Positions 7,283 to 14,610 of a stretch of DNA of 18,756 nucleotides are shown piece after piece. The DNA is from Bacteroidia bacterium (GTDB lineage Bacteria; Bacteroidota; Bacteroidia; Bacteroidales; Azobacteroidaceae). Location of the stretch: assembly GCA_025996865.1 (NCBI GenBank), contig BNTV01000097.1, positions 1 through 18,756 of the forward strand, written 5' to 3'. A program made the position numbers and the translations under genes. Under the pieces are notes generated by a model. That model was not told where the DNA came from, did not search any database, and saw only the letters and a list, made by a program, of their open reading frames with translations. Position 1 is the first letter of the stretch, and every line of letters starts with the position of its first letter.

Positions 7283-7329
7283 AACTAAAAACTAAAAATC
7301 TGTCAACTCTTAGTTCTTAGTTTTTAGTT
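7283..7329. repeat. perfect 13-bp inverted repeat between dnaN and the exonuclease gene
   Basis: AACTAAAAACTAA at 7283-7295 is the exact reverse complement of TTAGTTTTTAGTT at 7317-7329, with a 21-nt loop. The stem is very AT-rich. On the minus strand it follows the dnaN stop closely. It could partly terminate dnaN transcription or stabilise the dnaN 3' end while allowing read-through. Confidence 0.6.
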
Positions 7330-7340
7330 ATTAAGTTATA

Positions 7341-8465
7341 TTAATCGTTCAGCATCATCGGCATCAGCAACATCAGCAGGTCTTCATTTTCTTCATTTTC
7401 AACAGGTAACATCAGACCGGCGCGAGAAGGATCAGCCAATTCCAAAACCACTTCCGACGAAGGAATATTATTCAGAATTTCAATCAGATAAGTTCCCTTG
7501 AAACCGATGCTTAACGGTTCGCCGTCGTAAACGCAAGCCACTTTTTCATCGGCTGAAGTTGAATAATCAATGTCTTGAGTCGAAACAATAACCGCATCGG
7601 ATGAAACACTCAGTTTAACAAGCGAACTGGTTGGATTGGCGAAAACCGTTACCCGCTTCAAAGCGTTTGTAAACAGCAAGCGATCGACCGTGACTTTATA
7701 CGGATTTCCCTTGGGAATCACGCCGTTATAATTCGGATAACGTCCTTCTATCAAGCGGGAAATGATTTCAATTTTTCCCAATTGGATATACGCATTGCTA
7801 TCGTCAAAACCGATCGTAACACTTCCGAGTTCTTTCGGGAGTACGGTTCTCAGCAAATTAGCCGGTTTTTTGGGAAGGATAAAAGAAGTCTGTTCGTGGC
7901 CTTTGGCCGAAAAATCCTTGTAACGCACCAATTTATGACCGTCGGAAGCAACGTAAGTAATATCGCTGCCGGAAATATCGAAATAAATTCCGTTCATTAC
8001 CGGACGCAAATCGTCGTCTGCCGTAGCGAATAAAGTCCGGCTGATACCCGTCAGCAAATGTTCGGCCGGAATCATAATTTTAGCGGCGTCTTCGCGTAAC
8101 GGTTTCGCTTGGGGATATTCATCGCCATGTTCGGCTATGAAATTATATTTGCCGTTTTCGTAATAAACGAACAATTCCAATGTTTCGTCATTGATGTCGA
8201 AAGTAACCGGTTGATCCGGCAACTCTTTCAAAGAATCCAACAAATTTTTGGAGGGTATGGCAAATACACCCGAACCACCGGCTTCTTGCACTTCGAGCGA
8301 AGTAATCATGCGCGTTTCACTGTCTGCCGCGGTAATAGTCAATCGATTCTCATGCAACTCGAACAAGAAACAATCCAAAATGGGGATAGTGTTTTTAGAA
8401 GCAATAACTCTGCCGACTACTTGTAAATGGCTTGATAAAGAACTACTTGATACAATGAACTTCAT
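7341..8465 (-). CDS. dnaN: DNA polymerase III sliding clamp, beta subunit
   Basis: A 374-residue clamp that encircles DNA and tethers polymerase III and repair enzymes. The three-domain beta clamp fold is recognisable: an N-terminal MKFIVSSSSLSSHLQVVGRVIASKNTIPILDCF, the central NLLDSLKELPDQPVTFD and RPVMNGIYFDI segments, the RYPNYNGVIP strand of the middle domain, and the C-terminal RAGLMLPV...LLMLLMPMML tail expected near the partner-binding pocket. Length is normal. It has its own promoter (8499-8506) and is followed by an exonuclease gene rather than by dnaA or recF, a common arrangement in Bacteroidales as far as I recall. Confidence 0.97.
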   Translation of the reverse strand: MKFIVSSSSLSSHLQVVGRVIASKNTIPILDCFLFELHENRLTITAADSETRMITSLEVQEAGGSGVFAIPSKNLLDSLKELPDQPVTFDINDETLELFVYYENGKYNFIAEHGDEYPQAKPLREDAAKIMIPAEHLLTGISRTLFATADDDLRPVMNGIYFDISGSDITYVASDGHKLVRYKDFSAKGHEQTSFILPKKPANLLRTVLPKELGSVTIGFDDSNAYIQLGKIEIISRLIEGRYPNYNGVIPKGNPYKVTVDRLLFTNALKRVTVFANPTSSLVKLSVSSDAVIVSTQDIDYSTSADEKVACVYDGEPLSIGFKGTYLIEILNNIPSSEVVLELADPSRAGLMLPVENEENEDLLMLLMPMMLND

Positions 8466-8498
8466 ATATTTTTGATTATTTTAATTATTTTCCGACTA

Positions 8499-8506
8499 CA
8501 AATATA
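8499..8506 (-). promoter_or_regulatory. -7 box (TATATTTG, minus strand) for dnaN
   Basis: Read on the minus strand, 8506-8499 is TATATTTG, a full TAnnTTTG match 34 bp before the dnaN ATG. The upstream 20-25 bp is AT-rich but has no clear TTTG, so the -33 element is weak or absent. Confidence 0.5.
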
Positions 8507-8541
8507 GAATAAATTTTTTAATTATTTTCTGTTTTCAGGAA

Positions 8542-9312
8542 TTAAATTAATAGTATTTCTTCTTCGTCAAAAGCAATAGAGACATTCTTGGGCAACGTTT
8601 TTTCCATTACGGCATGAAGTCCGAACCGATGCGACATGTGAGTCAAATAAGCATGATGCGGATTGATTTTCCGGATCTGTTCCAAAGCCTGTTCGATGTT
8701 TTGATGAGCAATGTGTTCTCTGGGCATTAACGCATTAATGACCAAAATATCAAGGCCTTGTAATTTATCATATTCCTCTTCGGGAATTGTTTTGAGATCG
8801 GTCAGATAAGCAAAATTTCCGATTCGGAATCCGAAAATCGGAAGTTTAGCGTGCATCAAACGAACCGGAATTATTTCTATGCCTGAAACAAAAAACGGCT
8901 TATTTTCAATCGTATGCAACTCCAAATTGGGAACACCCGGATATTTATGTTCCTCGAAGACATAAGGCATACGTGTGCGAATTGCCTCTGCCACATAGTC
9001 TTCGGTGTAAATTCTAACAGCTTTTTCACGACCGAAAGTACGCAAATCATCCAAACCACCCACATGGTCATAATGCTCATGGGTCACCAAAACACCGTCC
9101 AAATGCATAAAATAATCGGTTTCCAATGTTTTCAACATCTGCATCCTGAAATCGGGACCGCAGTCAATCAAAATCTTTTTCCCTTCTGTTTCAATCAATA
9201 CCGATGCGCGAAACCGTTGATCCCGTTTGTCGCGGGAAGTACAAACTTCGCACCGACAACCCATTTCCGGATTGCCGGTGGAAGTTCCTGTGCCTAAAAA
9301 TCGTATTTTCAT
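8542..9312 (-). CDS. PhnP-like MBL-fold metallo-hydrolase
   Basis: A 256-residue metallo-beta-lactamase fold enzyme. It opens with the strand MKIRFLGTGTSTGNPEMGC and carries the PhnP-type extra cysteines (Cys19, Cys21, Cys24 in GCRCEVC), which in PhnP hold a structural zinc. The catalytic metal motif is HEHYDH (His78, His80, Asp82, His83), followed by GGLDDLR; later ligands are in the RLMHAK segment near 154 and in HMSHR near the C-terminus. PhnP is a cyclic phosphodiesterase of phosphonate breakdown, but no phn genes are nearby, so the substrate here is unknown; related proteins also include tRNA-processing and lipoate-pathway hydrolases. The gene starts 11 bp after the GDYXXLXY gene and is probably the last of the murB operon. 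Confidence 0.85.
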   Translation of the reverse strand: MKIRFLGTGTSTGNPEMGCRCEVCTSRDKRDQRFRASVLIETEGKKILIDCGPDFRMQMLKTLETDYFMHLDGVLVTHEHYDHVGGLDDLRTFGREKAVRIYTEDYVAEAIRTRMPYVFEEHKYPGVPNLELHTIENKPFFVSGIEIIPVRLMHAKLPIFGFRIGNFAYLTDLKTIPEEEYDKLQGLDILVINALMPREHIAHQNIEQALEQIRKINPHHAYLTHMSHRFGLHAVMEKTLPKNVSIAFDEEEILLI

Positions 9313-9323
9313 ACGGATGTCCT

Positions 9324-9809
9324 TTATTCTATTTTATTTAATATTTCATCGTAAAGACCTATCAACAAGCTATTTCCGTCTTTATCCACTTTCAATCCCC
9401 CGTACTTGGCGCCGGCATATTTCTCCGCTTCCCCTTCCTGAAAAAAGAACGATTCGGATCCGATATTCAAATGGTGATAACCGGTTTTCGTATATTGAAT
9501 CAGCTGTTCGTCTGCCGCCACAAGCGTTTTATGCTCTTGAAGCCGTATGGCGCTTACAATTCCGTTGGCTTGCAACTTCACCGCGCAATAACCGCGCAGG
9601 AAAGGAATACTATCTAATTCGCCGGCTATTTTGTATCTTAACGCCATGTAATCGCCCTGCATCAGTGAACGCGGATCCACCGGAGCCAATTCCAACAAAA
9701 CCAATTTCCCTTCTTTCAATATATATTCGTTTTCAATCACCGAACGGTTGAAAAACACAAACAATACGATTAAATTGAAAAGGATAAGTATCCATTTATA
9801 TTTTTTCAT
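9324..9809 (-). CDS. GDYXXLXY-domain membrane protein
   Basis: A 161-residue protein with one N-terminal membrane helix (about residues 5-21, MKKYKWILILFNLIVLFVFF) and a domain outside the cytoplasm. The defining motif GDYMALRY is at 52-59, preceded by APVDPRSLMQ. Function is unknown. I chose the start at 9809 (MKKYKW) over an in-frame ATG at 9851, because only the former begins at the helix; it overlaps the end of the DUF4401 gene by 14 nt, which suggests translational coupling. Such genes are regularly found directly after DUF2157 and DUF4401 genes, as here, so the three proteins probably form one membrane complex (inference). Confidence 0.8.
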   Translation of the reverse strand: MKKYKWILILFNLIVLFVFFNRSVIENEYILKEGKLVLLELAPVDPRSLMQGDYMALRYKIAGELDSIPFLRGYCAVKLQANGIVSAIRLQEHKTLVAADEQLIQYTKTGYHHLNIGSESFFFQEGEAEKYAGAKYGGLKVDKDGNSLLIGLYDEILNKIE

Positions 9810-10767
9810 TGACTTTTGCTTTTTTATGAGTGAATAACAGATAACATACAATGAACAGAATCCCGGACGAAAACAAAAGTCCCGATTTGACCAACAAAGA
9901 AAAATGCAAGTCGTAATAATATTGTATGATAAAGTAAATAAACGAAATAATACCTAACCCTAATCCGCTTTTATAATTCGCATGAAAACTCAGCAGGATA
10001 ATCAGAAACGTACCTGAAAGCGCAGGAGAAAAAGCGGTTACTCCCAACAGTAAAACAGTAATAAAATATACGACGCTTTTGTTCCAAACAGACTTGACCC
10101 GGAAAAGCCGGAGTAGATTGGAAGTGAAACAAAGTATCACCACAGCCGGAACCACCGCCGAAAGCCAGATCCAAACAGGTTCTAAAGGAATAATTCCTTC
10201 TTTACCGGTTAAAAACAATCCGACGAGAAAGGATAATACTAATCCGCTCCGGAGTGGATTATATAATCGGGAAAATTTCGAATCTTTTGTAAGCCATTGG
10301 TTTTCAGTTCGGAAAAGGCAGGTTACCGCACCTGCTGCAACCGAATTGTAAATAAAAATCCAGTCGTATGCTTCATTAATTAAGATTAGCGACAATACAC
10401 TTCCGGTCAATACCAATACGGAAACAAAAGAAAAAATATAACTTTGAACAATACATAAACTACAAAGAGCGATAATAATGAAAATCAAGCAAATACCGTT
10501 TCCATGCCAATCAAATTCCACGCCGGAAATGCCAATCAACAGTAATCCGCCGGCAAAAGCAGGAATACTCAATGCATCGGATAGCAAATTGTTTAAACCC
10601 TTGTTGCATCCGATAGCCCCGACAACGAATCCGATTCCGAAAACAAACATCTCTGTCTTGGATTTAGCCAATCCGGCAAGGGTAAGAAGCCCCAGTATCG
10701 CTAACATAACCAAAAATCCGCCGACAATAGACAGTATTTTGATGAGGATATTTTCTTCACGTTTCAT
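9796..10767 (-). CDS. DUF4401 multi-spanning membrane protein
   Basis: About 323 residues, almost entirely hydrophobic, with some 9-11 predicted membrane helices and no recognisable catalytic motif. The C-terminal segment (FSPALSGTFLIILLSF...GLGLGIISFIYFIIQYYYDLHFSLLVKSG) is the hallmark of DUF4401. I place the start at 10767 (MKREENILIKIL), which overlaps the DUF2157 stop by 11 nt; an in-frame ATG at 10794 would add nine polar residues. The next gene overlaps it by 14 nt. The tight overlaps on both sides indicate an obligate gene set. Function is unknown. Confidence 0.8.
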   Translation of the reverse strand: MKREENILIKILSIVGGFLVMLAILGLLTLAGLAKSKTEMFVFGIGFVVGAIGCNKGLNNLLSDALSIPAFAGGLLLIGISGVEFDWHGNGICLIFIIIALCSLCIVQSYIFSFVSVLVLTGSVLSLILINEAYDWIFIYNSVAAGAVTCLFRTENQWLTKDSKFSRLYNPLRSGLVLSFLVGLFLTGKEGIIPLEPVWIWLSAVVPAVVILCFTSNLLRLFRVKSVWNKSVVYFITVLLLGVTAFSPALSGTFLIILLSFHANYKSGLGLGIISFIYFIIQYYYDLHFSLLVKSGLLFSSGILFIVCYLLFTHKKAKVNEKI

Positions 10768-11614
10768 TTTTCCATTGTTTTTGAAGGTGAACAAAAGCGG
10801 CGATTAACCCGACAACACTGATGATAATAAACAGGCAAAGAAGTATCCCACTATCGTCGCCTTCTATATATTTCAACCATAAAGTTATAATAATCAATAG
10901 GATGCTAAGAGAGAGAATCACTAAGTAAAACCCGTTTTTAACTTTCAATCCGTATCCGATTCCCAAAGGATATAATAATAAGGAAAGGAAAATCAATATC
11001 TCAAATGACCCGGCTCCTCCGGAATTCATATCTGTGCCGTAAATAAATCCGAAAATCGAAAAACAAACTGCCGCTAATGCAATGACATATAAAAACCAAT
11101 TCGGTACGCGGATATATTTTTTCTTTTTGGAAAAAAAGAGGAATAATATTACCAATACACTGTTGAAAAGAAAAAGTATGGTGTAAACAAAAACTTCCAT
11201 CCAATCCGCTACTTGTTGCGAATACAACATAAAAGTGGTATTAATTAAAGCGATGAATATCAGCCACAAAGGAGGGAATTGGGAAATAATCGCCCACAAA
11301 GCGATGAAAATCGTCCAATTCAAAAAGAAATCGTAAGCATTGGCGCCGGTTTGATAGATTTGTCCGAAGACCGCAAATAATGCACCCACTAACAAAGAGG
11401 CGCCGGTCAGAACAATTTGTCGTGTTTGGAAGGAAACTTTGGGATGCAACACGACCGCTACCGAACCCGCCAACAAGAGTTGCATAAGACCGATTTTGAG
11501 AAACTTATCCAAATCGTTCCAATTGTATGCGAAGAAGAAAATAATCCCGGATACGGTAAAACCCACTCCCAAGCTGATAAAAAGTATTTTCAAAAAAATC
11601 CTCCATTTTTCCAT
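10757..11614 (-). CDS. DUF2157 multi-spanning membrane protein
   Basis: About 285 residues with around eight predicted membrane helices. The N-terminal part carries the DUF2157 pattern: a first helix ending in FFFAYNWNDLDKFLKIG, a helix LLLAGSVAVVL, and the FAVFGQIYQTGANAYDFFLNW segment. The start at 11614 (MEKWRIFLKI) lies 10 bp after the murB stop; the frame continues upstream to an ATG at 11656, but that would run into murB. The C-terminus overlaps the DUF4401 start. Position directly after murB hints at a role in the cell envelope, which is inference only. Confidence 0.8.
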   Translation of the reverse strand: MEKWRIFLKILFISLGVGFTVSGIIFFFAYNWNDLDKFLKIGLMQLLLAGSVAVVLHPKVSFQTRQIVLTGASLLVGALFAVFGQIYQTGANAYDFFLNWTIFIALWAIISQFPPLWLIFIALINTTFMLYSQQVADWMEVFVYTILFLFNSVLVILFLFFSKKKKYIRVPNWFLYVIALAAVCFSIFGFIYGTDMNSGGAGSFEILIFLSLLLYPLGIGYGLKVKNGFYLVILSLSILLIIITLWLKYIEGDDSGILLCLFIIISVVGLIAAFVHLQKQWKNET

Positions 11615-11624
11615 AAACAAGTTC

Positions 11625-12635
11625 TTATATGAAATTGACTTCCGGAGAAAGGTCAATAAAAAACTTTTCTTTAACGGCCCTGCAAATCTCAGCGGCTAAA
11701 TCCGCAATATCCTGTCCGGTTGCATTTCCTTGATTGATAATAACTAAAGGCTGTTTTTCATGCACCGCAGCCCCGCCTATGGTTTTTCCTTTCAATCCGC
11801 ACCGTTCGATTAACCAGGCAGCAGGCACTTTCACAACTTCGTCATTGACCGGATAATGAGGCATATCGGGATAGTGTTTTTTCAAACCTTCGTAATGCGC
11901 TATGCAAATGTAGGGATTCACAAAGAAACTGCCGGCATTGCCTGTTTTTTTCGGGTCGGGCAATTTGGATTCGCGAATGGCAATAACCGCTTGTCTTACA
12001 GTATCTAAATTCACCGGTTTGTCTGCAAGATGTTCCCGGATATTTCCATAATCCAACCGAAATTCCGGTTTTTTGGATAATTTATAAACCACGTAGGTAA
12101 TATAATATTTTCCTTTGTTTTCCGGTTCTTTAAAAAAACTGTGGCGATAAGAATATGCACATTCGGCATTGGAAAAAATTTTTTTTTCGCCTGTTTCAAG
12201 GAAATAAGCATGTACTTCCTCAATGCACTCAGCCGCTTCCGCTCCATAAGCGCCGATGTTTTGAACGGCCGACGCGCCGACTTCTCCCGGAATCAAAGAC
12301 AGATTTTCAAGGCCGCCCCATCCGTTTTCCACGCAATAGGCCACAAACGAATCCCAATCCGTTCCGGCTCCGGCTTTTAACCATACAAAACCGGCCGTTT
12401 CCTTTATTTTCTCCACACCCTGAATGGCAGAATGTATGATAATCCCATCGAAGTCACCGAGAAACAGCAAATTACTGCCTTGTCCGATGTGCCAAAACTG
12501 TTGGGAGAAAAAATATTCGTCACGGAAAAGCGCTTGTAAATCAGCTTCATTTTCGTATTCTACAAAATATTTGGTTTTAACATCCAAACCAAATGTATTG
12601 TGTTTCAGTAAAGAATAATTTTGTTCGATTCGCAT
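11625..12635 (-). CDS. murB: UDP-N-acetylmuramate dehydrogenase
   Basis: The FAD enzyme that reduces UDP-GlcNAc-enolpyruvate to UDP-MurNAc with NADPH in cytoplasmic peptidoglycan synthesis. Its 336 residues match the E. coli-type (type I) MurB. FAD-binding features are NTFGLDVK (13-20), GQGSNLLF (51-58) and GLENLSLIPGEVGASAVQNIGAYG (108-131). Catalytic residues can be placed by motif: Arg164 in YSYRHSFF, Ser236 in GNAGSFFVNP, and Glu332 in SPEVNF, corresponding to E. coli Arg159, Ser229 and Glu325. It heads a minus-strand operon with DUF2157, DUF4401, GDYXXLXY and a PhnP-like gene, and has a good promoter at 12655-12685. Confidence 0.96.
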   Translation of the reverse strand: MRIEQNYSLLKHNTFGLDVKTKYFVEYENEADLQALFRDEYFFSQQFWHIGQGSNLLFLGDFDGIIIHSAIQGVEKIKETAGFVWLKAGAGTDWDSFVAYCVENGWGGLENLSLIPGEVGASAVQNIGAYGAEAAECIEEVHAYFLETGEKKIFSNAECAYSYRHSFFKEPENKGKYYITYVVYKLSKKPEFRLDYGNIREHLADKPVNLDTVRQAVIAIRESKLPDPKKTGNAGSFFVNPYICIAHYEGLKKHYPDMPHYPVNDEVVKVPAAWLIERCGLKGKTIGGAAVHEKQPLVIINQGNATGQDIADLAAEICRAVKEKFFIDLSPEVNFI

Positions 12636-12654
12636 ATTGCTTGCTCTAATCCGA

Positions 12655-12685
12655 CAAAGGTAGGAAATTTTTTTCGTAGAGACAA
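12655..12685 (-). promoter_or_regulatory. murB operon promoter (TTG, 20 bp, TACCTTTG; minus strand)
   Basis: On the minus strand, TTG at 12685-12683 and TACCTTTG at 12662-12655 are separated by 20 bp, and the ATG follows about 20 bp after the -7 box. The -33 part falls in a GTAGAGACAAGGCA sequence that looks like one arm of a decayed inverted repeat. Confidence 0.65.
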
Positions 12686-12851
12686 GGCATTGTGTTTGCT
12701 CTGTCCCACCACTCGTCTTCTTTGATTTGAGCGTAAATTATTGTTACCTTTATATTATCGCTCATTTCCGGAAACTTGTTGTTACCGCGCTTTTTAGTCG
12801 TCAGTAACAATTATGAGATAGTTGTCGAGACTGAAAAATTTAGAATTTCTT

Positions 12852-12880
12852 TTTGCTTTCAATTATTTTGTTTATCTTCG
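12852..12880 (+). promoter_or_regulatory. possible promoter of the AAA-ATPase gene (TTTG...TATCTTCG)
   Basis: TTTG at 12852-12855 and TATCTTCG at 12873-12880 (one mismatch to TAnnTTTG) are 17 bp apart, slightly closer than usual, and sit 23 bp before the chosen ATG at 12904. The rest of 12686-12851 holds no gene that I can see, only loosely paired GTTAC/GTAAC repeats. Confidence 0.35.
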
Positions 12881-12903
12881 TAGGTATTTTAAAACCAGAG
12901 GTC

Positions 12904-14502
12904 ATGAAAAAATTACCGATAGGGATACAATCGTTTGAGAAATTGCGCAGCGAAGGTTACTTGTATGTTGATAAAACGAAAGAGATACATCAACTTACAA
13001 GTTCCAATATTGTTTTTCTTTCGCGTCCGCGCCGTTTTGGGAAGTCACTACTTATCAGTACGCTGGGAGAACTTTACAAAGGCAATCAAACGCTTTTTGA
13101 GGGGCTTTACATCTACGACAAATGGGACTGGACACAACAATATCCGGTAATACGGATAGACTGGACAAGTATCAAACATCGGAGCAAAGAGGAGATGGAA
13201 GAAGACATGATAACATTTCTGAAACGACAGGCTAATTTATATGACATAAGCCTTGTTTCAAAATACGCATCCAGCATTTTTTCCGAATTGATAGAATTAT
13301 TGCACCGTAAAACAGGCAAAAAAGCAGTGGTGCTGATTGACGAATACGACAAACCCATACTGGATTCGATGGGCATGACGGAAGCAGCAGATATTCGTGC
13401 GTTTCTTCAGGAATTTTACGTGGTATTGAAAGGAAGCGACGACCACCTGAAATTTGTTTTGCTGACCGGCGTAACGAATGCCAAAGTGTCAATATTTTCG
13501 GTATTGAATATGAATGATATTACAATGAGCGATAAATATGCCTCTATCTGTGGCTATACACAGGAAGAACTGGAAGGTGATTTTTCGGAATATATTGACG
13601 AAACGGCATCTCATTTGGAGATGACACGGGAGGATTTACTTTACTACATTCGCAGGTGGTACGATGGTTATACATGGGATGGCAAGACATCGGTTTACAA
13701 TCCGTTTGCTACTTTGATGTTTTTTAGCAAGAGTGAGTTTTCCAATTACTGGTTTGAAACAGGCACGCCCACTTTTCTTATCAACCGGCTCAAAGAACAC
13801 GGTCTTGCCAAAACGGTATTAGAACCTGTTATTGCTGATTCTTCGGCTTTAATCAGTTATGCCCCCGATGCGCTTGAGGATATTCCCTTATTATTTCAGA
13901 CAGGCTATCTGACTGTCAAAGACGAAAAAATGACTGACGGAGATTCTCTATACACGCTTGAAGTTCCCAATCTTGAAGTGAGAGAGTCGTTGATGAAGCA
14001 TCTGTTAAGCGCATTCACTCAATACCCTGTGGAACAGTTGGGAACACTTGGAAAAGAAATGCTGCGACAGATACTTAATTTTGATGCAGAAGGCTTTGCG
14101 AATAATATGCGTAAGATGCTTGCCGACGTTCCCTACACTTTAAAAGCATCCAAGCCGAGAAACAAAGCCAAAGCGGAAGCAGAAAATGTAGAAAATGAAG
14201 CCCGTTATCATATCCTGTTTCAGGTATGGATGACCATGCTCAGTTTCAATATTCAAAGAGAAAAGATTGCCAACCGGGGGCGTATAGATGCGGTGTTGCA
14301 GCAACCAGGATTAGCGGTAGTGGCAGAGTTGAAATACCACGTCGCCACAAAACCGGATACCCTGCTTGACCACGCTATCACGCAAATCCGTAAAAAACGC
14401 TATTATGAGCCGTTTCTTGACCGGAAAGTCATTCTGTTGGGCATCGCATTCAGTGGAAAAGAGGTTGGTTGCAGGATAGAACAATTGACCTTTGAAAATT
14501 AA
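12904..14502 (+). CDS. AAA-ATPase-like protein with C-terminal PD-(D/E)XK nuclease domain
   Basis: A 532-residue two-domain protein of the AAA-ATPase_like/PDDEXK_9 group. The start at 12904 gives the standard opening MKKLPIGIQSFEKLRSEGYL followed by YVDKT; an upstream in-frame ATG at 12853 would put the probable promoter inside the gene. The Walker A-like loop is SRPRRFGKSLL with Lys47, and Walker B is VVLIDEYD with Asp146-Glu147. The C-terminal nuclease core shows Asp462 (GRIDAVL) and Glu475-x-Lys477 (VVAELKYH), the PD-(D/E)XK arrangement. Both active sites appear intact. This family occurs in many divergent copies per genome in Bacteroidales and is often near mobile DNA; its role is not established. 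It stands alone here, and one copy of the 85-bp repeat begins 8 bp after its stop. Confidence 0.88.
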   Translation: MKKLPIGIQSFEKLRSEGYLYVDKTKEIHQLTSSNIVFLSRPRRFGKSLLISTLGELYKGNQTLFEGLYIYDKWDWTQQYPVIRIDWTSIKHRSKEEMEEDMITFLKRQANLYDISLVSKYASSIFSELIELLHRKTGKKAVVLIDEYDKPILDSMGMTEAADIRAFLQEFYVVLKGSDDHLKFVLLTGVTNAKVSIFSVLNMNDITMSDKYASICGYTQEELEGDFSEYIDETASHLEMTREDLLYYIRRWYDGYTWDGKTSVYNPFATLMFFSKSEFSNYWFETGTPTFLINRLKEHGLAKTVLEPVIADSSALISYAPDALEDIPLLFQTGYLTVKDEKMTDGDSLYTLEVPNLEVRESLMKHLLSAFTQYPVEQLGTLGKEMLRQILNFDAEGFANNMRKMLADVPYTLKASKPRNKAKAEAENVENEARYHILFQVWMTMLSFNIQREKIANRGRIDAVLQQPGLAVVAELKYHVATKPDTLLDHAITQIRKKRYYEPFLDRKVILLGIAFSGKEVGCRIEQLTFEN

Positions 14503-14510
14503 AATTGCAC

Positions 14511-14596
14511 GAAACCCGCATACAAAAGTTGCACCAAAGAGCATGAACTTGTTGCGGGTTCCATGGTTCTATAAAAAACAAATTAATCACATGAAA
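14511..14596 (+). repeat. 85-bp repeat, copy 2
   Basis: The same sequence as at 96-180, direct orientation, about 90% identical and one base longer in the loop. The outer stem aacccgca (14513-14520) / tgcgggtt (14543-14550) is kept. It includes the ATG AAA that starts SUI1 in copy 1, but here the frame stops at once (ATG AAA GCG TAA, 14591-14602). It sits between the stop codons of the AAA-ATPase gene and the converging sigma factor gene. Read on the minus strand, the stem followed by a T-rich stretch could also serve as a terminator for the sigma gene. Confidence 0.8.
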
Positions 14597-14610
14597 GCGT
14601 AAATAGTTAG

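Noticed and set aside
12733..12815. ATTGTTAC / GTAACAAT inverted repeat before the AAA-ATPase gene
   Set aside because: Only 8 bp match across a loop of about 60 bp in AT-rich DNA; too weak to call a mobile-element end or operator.
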